Assembly: GCA_028023455.1 (NCBI GenBank)
Contig: JAQFVV010006733.1
Location: 346,430 to 410,429 of the forward strand
DNA length: 64,000 bases
Direction: 5' to 3'
Source: Epiperipatus broadwayi
Taxonomy: Eukaryota > Onychophora > Udeonychophora > Euonychophora > Peripatidae
The position numbers were made by a program, and so were the translations under genes. Below are positions 32,754 to 42,850 of this stretch, one piece after another. The notes beneath the pieces were generated by a model that saw nothing but the letters and a program-made list of their open reading frames with translations, ran no database searches and was not told where the DNA came from. The stretch's first letter is position 1. The number at the start of each line of letters is the position of its first letter.

Positions 32754-33129
32754 ACTAATGTGAATAAAGATTTATTATGGAAAATAATTACCACGCACTT
32801 ACATAATCATTCTAAAAAAATTTACAAAAAATTAGCATGGACTGAATTTAAAATACTTTATGCAGTTAATTATGTATGTGAAACACACTTTAAAATTTTG
32901 CAGCTACAAACAAAGTGCAGCATGCATAAAGCTCAGTTTAATTAGATGCAGGTTTGTAATTATTTTAAGTAATGTGTATATAGAAGTAATATACCCACTG
33001 ATATAGATGTTTTTTCATTAGAGACTGTCTCCTCAAAGATTAATGTTTAGTTTCATTCACCTATTTATTTATTTATGAAATTAATAAACACATTTATTTT
33101 ATTTGTGTTGTTTGTTTATTTTGATGTGA

Positions 33130-33743
33130 CCCAACTGGTATGCATATGCTCTCAAGGTATCCAACAGATTGACTGCAGTCAATAAGAAATCCGAATTTCA
33201 CAGTAGATTGCCACAGAAGACCCTATGCAAACAACAGAGGAACTTGTAACCAACAATAGTTAATGCAGTTAAAAAGAACGTGTAAATTAAACAAACTATG
33301 ATAATGGCATTTCACAACAACTTTAAGGAATTTGATGTCAGACATGCAGAAAATTAGTGTTTATACATGAATCACATAGAGAAATATATGTTCATTAACA
33401 AGATAAAAGATGATAACCTAAAGATACCAATGTTGCTCTAAATGGCAGGTAAAGATGTTCTGCAAATAGCAAAAAAAGACTTTGCAAAGTAAATCCTCCA
33501 GAAGAAATGCATTCCTTAGCTCAAAGATAAACTAAGCATATATTTTGAACTGCAAAGTCTAAATGAGTGTCATGCCTATGTTTTAGAAGTTGGATACAAG
33601 CATTGAATGAGAAGTATCAGCAATATAATATAGCACTATGGAAGTGAAATGGTGCAAAGGTAATGCTGAATTGGATGTTATGCTTTCTACTTCATAGCTA
33701 TGGGGGTGACTTGCAATAACTTACATCAAGTTCTCCTCAGTAA
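33130..33743 (+). pseudogene. Ty3/gypsy-type gag remnant, copy 1
   Basis: Plus-strand frames with stops carry a gag-like pattern: FHNNFKEFDV, YMNHIEKYMFINKIKDDNLK, then MLL.MAGKDVLQIAKKDF. This follows the F..FD...Y..R.E.YF..N.I.....K...LL..G......L order of gypsy gag capsid regions. It runs into the C4 insertion at 33731-33998; the reading HQVLLSK at the junction is duplicated by the 14-bp TSD. The first part (33130-33290) is unassigned leader. Evidence is pattern-level only, but the zinc fingers and protease that follow strengthen it. Confidence 0.6.
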
Positions 33744-33998
33744 ACAGAGCAAAACTCTCCATACAGTATTGCCACCTGTGCTAAACAGAGTAATCAATGG
33801 ATGCCAGAAGGCTTGTGCATAAAATCCCTATCTAATGCCTACTCATCCAATATCGCCAGACTAGTTTCTGGCTTGTGGCTTTCGTCAGTGAGGAGCTTTG
33901 GCAATACTGTATGGAGAGTTTTGCTCTGTTTATCAACAATTAATGTGCTAGTATAAGAAATGTGATCATGTGATGCTTAATGGTTTCTCCTCAGTAAA
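33731..33998 (-). mobile_element. family C element C4 with TSD, inserted in gypsy gag
   Basis: The element is 33745-33984 (240 bp) between ttctcctcagtaaa at 33731-33744 and 33985-33998 (14 bp, exact). Minus orientation: 5' ACCATTAAGCATCACATGATCAC at the right, 3' GGAGAGTTTTGCTCTG at the left. It is shorter than C3 because the second arm is largely deleted, leaving one hammerhead and short terminal inverted sequences (GCAAAACTCTCCATACAGTATTGCC and complement). It interrupts the gag remnant, so it is younger than that gypsy copy. Confidence 0.87.
33847..33901 (-). ncRNA. hammerhead ribozyme candidate (C4)
   Basis: Minus strand: CCAAAGCTCCTCA, CTGACGA, a stem II of AGCC.../GCCA type closed by CACAA, GAAA, loopless ACTAGT stem III, GTC, then TGGCGATATTGG. 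Invariant core bases are all present and the CCAA/TTGG outer helix of stem I is kept. It matches the C3 left-arm ribozyme except at loop and helix-neutral positions. Confidence 0.77.
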
Positions 33999-35015
33999 AT
34001 AACATTGACATATTAGCAGGTTGTGGTTAAATGTACAACACAAGAATTAGTCATGGAAGATGTTAAAGAATTTCAAAATAATGGAGGTGTAGCAACATAC
34101 AAAATGATGGTGAATAAAGCTGATGTTCAAACCCCAAGCTGTCAAAGTCCCACAAAGGCATTTGCATGCTACTGTTGGAATGAGAAGGATCATTTAACTG
34201 AAGGCCTATAAATTTAAAAGTGAGAAATACTATATATGTGGGAAAATGAGTCATTTACAATGTGTTTGTCACTCAAAAGAAAAAAGTTAGATAAAGGTAG
34301 TTACATGTGAATTTCAAATCACTGAAAGGAGAAGTTAAGGGTAAAATGGAAATAACAACAATAGTCAATGTAGATAATAATTACATTTGTTTAAATGTAT
34401 AAATTCTCAACAAAAACCAATTTCAAAATTGACAGCAGAGTTGGATTGTCCTTGATTTCACAAAAAGACTGGACAAAATTAATAGAGAAGGCAAAAAAGA
34501 GTGTCACTGAAGGAAAAGTGGAGGTTACAGCCAGGTATGTAATTGGCAATGGGATTGATATATAAGATAAAGTAAAAGGACTGGTCAAGCTAAAAGATAA
34601 AATAAAATTACTGCCATTATATGTTGTGAAAAGAGATCTTATTCCAAAGTTGATTCCAGCTGCTAATAAGAATTTGAGTAACGAGATAAAATACAAATGA
34701 TTTACAATGATATTGCAAATTACAAAGAGGGGTCTGGATCATTAAAAAAAACAGTAGCATCAATATCTTAAATAGGCAGATTGTACAGACTGTCAAATTT
34801 TGCAAAGACTGTCAGTCTATTGCTATAATGAGCCCAAATAAGCTAGAGTCTTGGATTAAATTCAGTAACCCCCTTGGGGAAATACTCCATTTGAATCATA
34901 CTGGCCCATTTAATGGAAATGTATTCCTGATCCTGGTAGATGTACTCAAAGTGGACAGAATATAAAAGTATCAAAATTATGAGCATGGAAAATAGTGAAA
35001 ACCTTAAATGAGATT
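33999..35015 (+). pseudogene. Ty3/gypsy pol remnant, copy 1 (zinc knuckle, protease, integrase; RT missing)
   Basis: After C4, frames give a nucleocapsid-like double knuckle: CYCWNEKDHLTEG (second Cys changed to Trp) and CGK.SH...C near 34230-34275. Then comes a protease-like stretch, SVSLISQKDWTKL near 34437, followed by ARYVIGNGIDI and LPLYVVKRDLIPKL. With little gap, an integrase start appears: VKFCKDCQSIAIM (zinc-binding CxxC, 34795) and WIKFSNPLGEILHLNHTGPF with LILVDVLK (catalytic core beginning, first Asp replaced by Asn in LNHTGPF). The reverse transcriptase and RNase H expected between protease and integrase are absent, so ~1.5-2 kb was deleted. Confidence 0.72.
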
Positions 35016-35039
35016 TTTACATGTCATGATTACCTTGAA

Positions 35040-35435
35040 GTTATCATTTTATATATGTAATGATCAGATATTTTATGGCAATATCTCCACACTAAAACTC
35101 CTATATATTTATTTATTTATTTCTATACTTAGCGCTTTCAAAGGAATGATGCCTTCATTTTCAAAGCTATAGATAGATAGTTCTAATACTGATGTTTATT
35201 TATTTATTTGATTCAACAGATGCAAAATTATTCAAATCAGGTCTGCCATTTCTTTGAGATTGCGTAAAATGTGTCTCTTTTATTCAATGACTTCGCATCT
35301 AAATTAATGAAATAGGCATCTTTAATTTTTCTTCTCATCTTGTGTCGCTAAGTGTAGAAATAAATAAATAAATATATAGGAGTTTTAGTGTGGAGATATT
35401 CCTGTAAAATATCTGATCATTACATATATATAAAC
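35040..35435. mobile_element. family G foldback element with ~85-bp terminal inverted repeats
   Basis: Left terminus (from about 35050) TATATGTAATGATCAGATAT... and right terminus ending near 35432 are inverted copies over ~85 bp. They include ATATCTCCACACTAAAACTC, a (TTTA)n run and CTATACTTAGCG, with only a 4-base block differing (TGGC versus CCTG region). The inner ~210 bp has no long frame. No duplication of target bases is certain because flanks are A+T-rich. I do not recognise the superfamily. It separates the integrase remnant from H1. Confidence 0.75.
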
Positions 35436-35439
35436 CACA

Positions 35440-35990
35440 CATTTAATTATTTAATAGTTACATTTTTTATAATGGAAATGATTTCATACCTGTTTTGTTT
35501 AAAGATTTTTTAACAACTTATTTAGAAATTATATATTATTTAAAGTTAAATTTTATATATTATTTAAAGTTAAATTTTATGGAAAAACTAGAATAGTAAT
35601 ATATTTATTCACTTTTTGATTGTAGAGTAAGGGAATAGACTATTTATTTGGCAATCAAGAATGTGTTTCTGAGGAGAAATTTCATTGCTGATGTGTAAAA
35701 GTGAATTTAGGGAAACTTTGTACAGGTCACTTTGTTCTAAATTATTATTTTAAAAGATTTCAGGCAAATAATCACTAGAGTTGTGCATAATTCATGTCAA
35801 AATGATTTTTTGTACCTATGGATGGGTTCATTCTCCAATATTAGAAACAAGATAGATAAATTTAATACATCTGCAATTAATTGGTGTGGTTAAATAGTTG
35901 TGTTCATGATATAGGTTCTTCTCTTTTGTATCTTATACTATGTAATTGTGGCCCTATATTTTTTGTATCTATCTTTTGATGGATATATAT
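35440..35990 (+). repeat. H1: LTR-like segment shared with 38380-39048
   Basis: From about 35600 to 35985 this matches 38667-39048 in the same orientation. Shared blocks include TTGATTGTAGAGTAAGGG, GTAAAAGTGAATTTAGGGAA, TTTCAGGCAAATAATCACTA, ATTCATGT and ATCTTTTGATG. Both copies lie a few hundred bases downstream of a gypsy integrase remnant, so the simplest reading is the 3' UTR/LTR of that family. A 26-base unit (TTATATATTATTTAAAG...) is repeated in tandem at 35527-35579. Confidence 0.65.
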
Positions 35991-36502
35991 ATATTGCACC
36001 ACTATTCAGCGTTACAGGTTTCGTAATTTTTTAGGAAAATTAAATTATAAGTGACTTAAAGATTTTTTTAAAAAACAAAAAGAAAAAAATTACTGCATCA
36101 TAGTTTTCTTAGAATAAAATGTATTTGTAGGAGGGGGGGGGAATGTATATGATCAGAACTAAAAAACAGTTTAAACTTTTTTATCTCTTTTTTTAAAGAA
36201 AGGAGCTTTTATAAAGTAAAAGCTAAATAAGTATGTAAAATTTAAAATAGAATTAGTCTGTAAAAATTTGTTTGTAAAAAAAAAAAACTTTGAAAATGTA
36301 TGTAGTTGGTTTATAAGATTTCAGATTGATAACAAAATTAAAATCAATAATTGAAAAAACTGTAAAGTGTCTTATCGAGATTGCTTAGATGAACCTGAGA
36401 AAAGGATTAAGATAACCAGAAATGTAAAATTAATTAAAAGACATTTCAAGTTAAGTTCTAAATTAAAAATAACGATAAGAAATTACAACTATAGAAAAAA
36501 AA

Positions 36503-36560
36503 AGTACAGTATATAAACTCGCTCTCTCTCTATTATTCTTTAGTCGGGGCTGCAATTTGC
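36503..36560 (+). promoter_or_regulatory. TATA-box core-promoter-like sequence, possible LTR promoter
   Basis: TATATAAA at 36510-36517 is followed, 25-32 bases later, by TTCTTTAGTCGGGGC. The pyrimidine-A start near 36542 has initiator-like spacing from the TATA box, with a CT-rich stretch between. Its place downstream of H1 and upstream of the second integrase remnant would suit the promoter of an LTR shared by two tandem gypsy copies. This is inference from sequence pattern and position. Confidence 0.35.
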
Positions 36561-37429
36561 TAGATTGTTTGTTCATCTGTTCAGATTATTATTATTCGTT
36601 CGTACAAAATGCAGAATCCAAACAATTAGAGATCCAGATATTCGGAACTGTAAATGCAGTAAGTAATAAGTCAATTAATTACTGCTGCAGAGAATCTTAT
36701 TGCACAAGATGCAAAACTAGCAATATGCATGCTAGATGATCAGATGTATAAATTGGGCTTCAGGATGTAAAAACCTTCATAAGTCAACTATCCTGCTTAG
36801 AACAAATGCTGGAAACTGATGCCATAATCATAAAATAAATGCTAACCCTGTTCTCTCTCTCATTTCTGAGTCACAGAATGGAAACCAGTCATGAAGCCAT
36901 CGATGGAAAACCATAAAGATGGAGAACCAGAAAGACAACCGGTTGGAAAATAGACACAAATGAAAACCTAGGTAAAGATACTTTATCACTGTCTATAGAC
37001 ACTTTATGTTTAAATGAATGAACTTTAATTAATAAAGGACTATCATAATTTAGCCTGAGTAATTACTTATATGATTTTATATGTAAATTTCAATATTATT
37101 GTGTTATATTAGATATGTATATGTTTAATTAAATATTAATGTTTTGACTTAATTGTTATTTTCTTTATTTTCTCTTTCTCTCTTGTCACTGCATCACCAG
37201 TAAATTACTGTAAAGTTATTTTATGTATTAAGTAAATATGCTGGACCCTGAGATAGAGTGAGCTAGTCATGGGATATTTCAAGTGCTAGGTTATGGGCCT
37301 ACCATCCAAGCATGTTAGTTACTCGTGTAATTAGCTGGCACCTGAGGTTTACCTCTAAACAAAAAAAATGCTTTGGATGGTAGGGGTTTGCTTCTAGCAG
37401 TCAAGGTGGGCCACAGTCTGGAAATGTGA
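36561..37429. other. unassigned stretch with one hairpin
   Basis: No coding domain is recognised. CCTACCATCCAAGCAT (37299-37314) and ATGCTTTGGATGGTAGG (37369-37384) form an imperfect inverted repeat. A possible polyadenylation signal (TTAATAAAGG) lies near 37030. The stretch may be the remainder of a gypsy LTR and leader. Confidence 0.4.
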
Positions 37430-38365
37430 ACTTCATTAAAAAATGTAAATCATGTCAAGCTACAACTAAACAACCCAAGAAAATTTTTATAAAATTGTCT
37501 ATGGCAACTCAACCATTACAGCAAATTTATATCAGACATGCTTGACATTTTGATGGGTGAAATACAGAATTGTAAAAAATAGAAGCATGAATGAAACAAT
37601 AAAGAAGTTATGAGAATTTTTTTCATATCTGGATTTCCAGAGACCTTTGCATCTGACAATGGCTCTGTTTTATTTCAAGCAAATTTAATATATATTTAGA
37701 TGAAAATGGGTTAAACATATTCTTATGCCTCCTTACTATCCAGAGACAAGTCGTTTGGGCAAAATGCAGTTGGCATTTTAAAAAGAACATTAAATAAAAT
37801 AAAACAGTTAATTTTTAAGAAACAACATTTACTGTGTTACTACAACAAATTTCAAACCAACTACAGTAACAGGAAAAACCTCTGCTGAATTACTGATTGA
37901 AAGAAATCTTAAATCTAAACTAAGTATGCTTCTTCTAAGAAAAGAAAACTTTGTGAAAACTATTGCAAAACAAAAGACATCTGTAATAGGCAATAAAATT
38001 GAATTTAAAGATATTTTTCAAAAAAAAAAAGAGTATAGAAGCAATAATGTTAATTGTCCACACAATGGCTGATGGAGCAAAAGTGAAAAAACATCTTAAT
38101 CACTGTCACCTAAAACTATGTGAAGATCTTACTTAAGAAAAATAAGCATAGCAGACAACTGTAGAGAAGAAAACCAAGTGGGTAATGGACTGTCAAATGC
38201 CTAAACAAAACCCAAAAGAAACAAATGAAACAATGGAAGAAGATGAAGGTGTAAATCTGGAAGATGTTGTTTTCAAGAGTCGTGCTCACAAAAGCAAAAG
38301 AAAATGCTGGACTACAGAATACTTACAAGACTACATAAGTTTCTACAAGTGGGGAGGAGAGGCTT
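37430..38365 (+). pseudogene. Ty3/gypsy integrase remnant, copy 2
   Basis: Frames with many stops give the integrase order: KCKSCQATTKQPKK (zinc-binding CxxC), LSMATQPLQQIYI (equivalent of WP.AT.PWQRIHID), FFHIWISRDL, DNGSVLFQ-like bases near 37660 (catalytic Asp-Asn-Gly), PPYYPETSRLGKMQL (equivalent of P.YHP.TNG.AE), then a C-terminal tail to a stop at 38380. The final 65-codon frame (38185-38382) is acidic/basic and ends KRKCWTTEYLQDY. It is more complete at the C-terminus than copy 1 but carries stops throughout. H2 follows. Confidence 0.75.
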
Positions 38366-38379
38366 ACTATATGTATATA

Positions 38380-39060
38380 TGAATATATTTATTATACAAA
38401 CAAAAAGTGTGTAAATGTATTTTTGTATTGCAATATATTTTTGTAATATATATATAATAACTAATAACAATTTTATAAAACTACAGATATAGAATTTATT
38501 TAGAAATACCAAATATTGTATAAAATATTTATTTAGAAATTAAATATTATTTAAAATTGGAAAGTCAAATAATTATTTTTCTTTTTCATTTCTGTCTGTC
38601 AAAATGTTAATATAAGTAAAAGGGTTTAATAAATGTAGAACACTTTCTTAATTTAACAAAAATGAAGTATTTATATGTTTACTCAATTCTTGATTGCAGA
38701 ATAAGGGAGTAATCTTTTTGCAATCAGGCAAGTGTTCCTGAGGATAAATTCAACTCCTGGCGTGTAAAAACGAATTTAGGGAAACTCTGTACTGCATATC
38801 CTAGTTTAAAATTATTATTTAAAAAGCCTTCAGGCAAATAATCACTAGGGCTGCAAATGATTCATGTAAAATGATTTCTTTGAACTTATGAATTCATTCT
38901 CTGAAGCTAGAATCAAGTTTTATGAATTTAATAGATTTGCGTTAATTAGTTAATAATTAATTGTCTTGGCTAAATAACTATATTCATAATAAGACCTTAT
39001 ATAAAATAATTTGCATTCTAATATTTTTTAACCAATCTTTTGATGAACTTGCATCTATTC
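38380..39060 (+). repeat. H2: LTR-like segment matching H1
   Basis: 38667-39048 aligns with 35600-35985 (see the shared blocks listed under H1); the similarity fades at about 39050. Upstream, 38500-38560 also has the TTTATTTAGAAAT..ATTATTTAAA pattern seen near H1. H2 seems to be truncated compared with the region downstream of H1. Confidence 0.65.
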
Positions 39061-39915
39061 TTGTATATATATATATGGTTAATAAATATAAGTTATTTCA
39101 AGAAAACTTAATCAACTTTGACTCTTTTTAATCTGCTAAATAGTAAGTATTTGAGTTGCCTTTTTGCAACTGATATATCAGCTATGTATATATACATATG
39201 TCAGAGAATCTTCTGCATCTTTGCAGAAGAGGCACAGGACATGCTATGGGAATATGGTTGAAATGTAGGTGGAGATCTATTTCAAGTGAAAGTAACTGAA
39301 GAAAAAAGGAATAGCTATTGAAAATAAACAATGTATACGATCAAAATATAGATGGGAATAGACTAAATAGCCAAATATGATTTTTAATCATTGTCTATAT
39401 GTTTGTAAATTAAACAAACTTATATGTGTAACACCATCATATATGAAATATACATGATCAGATTAGTGTAAATGGAACACAACTATGATTTCTGGAATGG
39501 GAAGTTATATGTCTTCAATTTCTGGTGATAACTAATGTCTTAAGTTAATTGATATGAAATTAGTTGTTTTTTCTATGTATACAAGCCTAACCTCCGATTT
39601 TGTTAACTGGTTCCCATTAAGATTGATATGTAAATGTCCTCTTTTTTTTGTAAATGATTCTTATGGTTTGTGAATAAATTTTTCTTTTGAAAGATAAATG
39701 ATATATATGTGAGAAAAATTTAGATTTATACAACAAAAAACAAGGTATATAAAAACATTGAGCAAGTAACTGATTATTTATATATTGCTTTAAAAACTGT
39801 GAATAATATTGTTAAAAAAGTGTTATATGGAATCTAAATTTATTAGTTTTGATATAAATAAATAGTATTGATAAAGTGTTTAAGAAAGTTGTAAATGGTA
39901 TGACATCTAAATTTG
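39061..39915. other. A+T-rich stretch, nothing recognised
   Basis: No gene or repeat boundary is supportable. Confidence 0.5.
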
Positions 39916-39964
39916 AACAGGCAAAACTCTCCATACAGTAATGATGACCATGTAGTGTTTGATC
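39916..39964 (-). mobile_element. 49-bp family C remnant (C6)
   Basis: Only both C termini remain, fused: on the minus strand, ATCAAACACTACATGGTCATC joined to ACTGTATGGAGAGTTTTGCC. The whole body, including any hammerhead, is missing. Such a tip-to-tip remnant fits deletion of a palindrome by slippage between its arms. Confidence 0.7.
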
Positions 39965-40424
39965 AATATTATTAATAAAGATTGTAAAATTAATCTAATT
40001 ATTTCTGTATTACTTAAATACAGGCTTTAATTTAAATTAAGCTATTTATATGAGAAGTACATCTTTTTGAAAGCGCTCAGCCATTTGATTTAGATTTCAA
40101 TTTGTTGTTATAGCTTTACGTTGGAAGTGTGAAAGCACAATTTAATATTATTATATTGAAGACAAACATAAAGTATAAATATACAGGTTATTACTATAAT
40201 ATGTAATTATAGAATAGTGATCTCTATATTAAATCGAATTGAGTGATTGGGCGACAGAATAATAGATCACATTTAACGCAGTTTATTTTAAAAGTTAGCA
40301 TTTATATCTATTTAAACAAATCTTTTATCTTATCAAAATGGTTTTATTTTAAAATATAGTACTAAATATCAGTGTTTATTACTGTTTGACATGAAAATCT
40401 ATATAAAAAGTTAGATAGTGTTAA
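39965..40424. other. A+T-rich stretch, nothing recognised
   Basis: Nothing is identified between C6 and C5. Confidence 0.5.
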
Positions 40425-41051
40425 AGAGTTAGTAAGTATCATATGATCACCAATTCTTATGCTTGCTCAGTTATTAAAACAGGCAAAACTCTCCATACAG
40501 TAGTGCCACTTAGTGCAAACTAGAGTAATCATTGGATGTCAGAAGGCTTGTGCATAAAATTCCTATCTAGTGCCTACTCATCCAATATCCCCAGATTAGT
40601 TTCTGGCTTGTGGCCTTGGATCTTAGAGCACTGTAGCTAGATCCTGCCTAATAGGTATAATGGTGGTTATGGTTATTAAAGAACCAAAGACCCAAAAATG
40701 TATGAGTACTGAACTGAGTTTGGACCTATATGACCATATAAGCTAATTAGCTTAGATTGAAAATGTTATTGTTATCAATTTTATTCCCATAGTTTAGTAG
40801 TTAAGGAGAAATAAAAGGTAGCTGCTGGGGGGTTGTATTAGATCCTAAGATCTAGGTGCAGTGCTCTCAGATCCAAGGCTTCTCACTGATGAAGGCCACA
40901 AACCAGAAACTAGTCTGGGGATATTGGATGAGTAGGCACTAGATAGGGATTTTATGCACAAGCCTTCTGGCATCCATTGATTACTCTGGCTTGCACTGAG
41001 TGGCACTACTATATGAAGAGTTTTGCCTGTTTTAATAAGAGTTAATAAGTA
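40425..41051 (+). mobile_element. family C element C5 with internal spacer and TSD
   Basis: The element is 40439-41037 (599 bp), flanked by agagttagtaagta (40425-40438) and agagttaataagta (41038-41051), 14 bp with one mismatch. Plus orientation: 5' TCATATGATCACCAATTCTTATGC, 3' GAGTTTTGCCTGTTTTAATA. The two inverted arms are separated by about 200 bp (roughly 40640-40845) that has no counterpart in other C copies. The left arm lost part of its ribozyme; the right arm holds a complete one. Confidence 0.85.
40873..40927 (+). ncRNA. hammerhead ribozyme candidate (C5 right arm)
   Basis: Plus strand: CCAAGGCTTCTCA, CTGATGA (40886-40892), stem II AGG.../CC with one mismatch (GGCCACAAACC), GAAA, loopless ACTAGT stem III ending GTC at 40915, then TGGGGATATTGG. 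All core bases are canonical, and both stem I helices are kept (with one extra G-T pair from the TTCTCA change). Stem II is the weak point. Confidence 0.75.
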
Positions 41052-42129
41052 ATGGCAAATAACAAAATACTTGATTAAATATTGAATATTGCTTGCCTCT
41101 ATTATTGAAATACATTTGTGAGTTGTGTATATATAAAAATGTTAAAAAATTGATTAGCTCTGAAAATAAACAATTTATTAAGTTCAATATTTTCAAATAA
41201 TAAATATACGAAAACAAACAAACTAAAAAAAGTTATAAAATCAAGTTGAAAATATTTGCTTTTATTACAATTTTTGCAAAATTTATCTCTTTTTTTGATT
41301 CCTGATCATATTGCTATTATGTTTAAAAAAAAAGTATATACTACTGAATTTTAAATTGCGCCATTTATCATAGAGAAAATGTCGTTCAAAAACATACTAA
41401 AATTTCGATTAAATTTTTTTTTTTACTTTTTTAATATTTTTGTTATTAAAACAAAGAATTTCTCTAAATTTATTTAAATAATTATTAAACAATTGATTTT
41501 CTTTCTTTTTGTTTTTCTTATGCTTTTTTTATTATTATTAAATATTGATTTTAATTTTAAATTTCATTTTTAAAAACTTCCAAAATGTTTTTTTTAATTG
41601 TTTTTAAATAAAGTCACGTTTTTCTGACGAACAGAAATGTTTATAATATCTTATAAATGGAAAAAGTGTGAATTATGATCGATTTTCGTGCAAAACAATT
41701 GAAACACTGAAGAAAAAATTATGTGGTCATAAATAATTAGTTATTTGCCAAAGGGAAGATCTTTTATCTCCAAGATTTTATTTCTTAAATGCTAAATAGC
41801 TATCATAAATTCTTAAGATCATCAAACTCTTTTTTTATATCTTGTCTTTCTTACTCTTATCTTCTGCAATTGGAGATATCTTTCATGCTGTTATTTTAAA
41901 TTTATTGTAAATAAACAGCTAATAATGAGATTAAAATACAATCGTCTAATAAAGTAAACAGACTGTATTTATATGTTCACATTCAAAACTCAAGAATACA
42001 TTGGATTGATGCATAAAAAATACACTACTTCAAGTATGTGCTTTTCCCCACATCCACCTAAATGTTCAGCTTTGTATTCGCAGGTCACTCACTGCTCTAC
42101 GTGATGCTTATCCATTTTTCCCATTACAT
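41052..42129. other. A+T-rich stretch, nothing recognised
   Basis: Nothing supportable; long T and A runs dominate. Confidence 0.5.
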
Positions 42130-42540
42130 TATATTTTCAATTATTTGCTTTATTTAGTTTTGAAATATTTTTACATTTCTAACCATATGTCCCCAACTAA
42201 TTTTTTTTATTCTTTTCCAAATCTATATTCTAAAGCTTTCAATCTTTTACTTCCTTCCCACCCACCCCTTTTTTTTCCTAATTATCCACGTCTCTTCCCA
42301 ATATGAAGTTATACTTAGAACAAATCATTTAACAAGCATATTTTTACATTAAATCTGACTTGAATGATCCAGAAACTAATCCTCTAATCTTATTCACTAT
42401 TGCAACATTATTTTTTAAATTTTAATAGCTACTTCTATTATCAGTTTAGAAATTTTTTAGCTAGGACTAATGTGCTTCATAATTTTCTAACCAATCACAT
42501 ATCTTTCATCCATTTGACATAATTATAATTGATTTATAGA
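42130..42540 (-). mobile_element. old LINE reverse-transcriptase remnant (thumb region)
   Basis: Minus-strand frames, heavily interrupted, keep a familiar order: a NKIRGLVSGSFKS-like stretch, then MLVKMICSKYNFILGRDVDN (equivalent of the LVKA.VWSVLLYG.ETW block), then KEVKDKL-like and GTYG..CKNI. This is the RT thumb and C-terminal region of a LINE. Too decayed for a clade call; no tail or TSD is recognised. Confidence 0.5.
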
Positions 42541-42699
42541 TCTAATCATATTTATTTTCATTATAAACTTGGTATAAATTCTCATTTTGCTAAATCTGAT
42601 GTTAGTAAGCATTTTATTTTCTCCTCCATCTATGTTATTTCATTTTTAATAAACTATTCATTACTAATTGGAATAAATACTTTGCCATATTTAATTTGC

Positions 42700-42850
42700 A
42701 AGTACTATCATTTTTATTTTCTCCTCCATTTATGTCTTGCATTGGTGGTCGAGAGGTCAGTGTGACTGCCTTGCACTAGCAGGCAGTTGCCCGGGTTGCG
42801 GGTTCACGTCCCGGCCGATGCTATGACACTTAAAAAAAAGTACTATCATT
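42700..42850 (+). mobile_element. tRNA-derived SINE copy E1 with TSD
   Basis: The element lies between aagtactatcatt at 42700-42712 and 42838-42850 (13 bp, exact). Its tRNA-like head (42739-42821) has a 7-bp acceptor-like pairing GCATTGG/CCGATGC, an A-box-like TGGTCGAGAGG and a B-box-like GGTTCACGTCC. A short TATGACACTT segment and A8 follow. The anticodon-arm equivalent (CTGCC/GGCAG) closes an 11-base loop, unlike a working tRNA. Internal promoter boxes would drive RNA polymerase III transcription, and a LINE must supply reverse transcriptase. E2 at 51742-51875 is nearly identical. Confidence 0.87.

Noticed and set aside
35040-35435. Hammerhead in family G
   Set aside because: CTGAT appears in both strands, but no CTGANGA block followed by GAAA at a suitable distance is present.
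42739-42821. Functional tRNA gene
   Set aside because: The anticodon-arm equivalent closes an 11-base loop, no CCA-ready standard arm is formed, and a poly(A) tail with TSD shows that it is a SINE.
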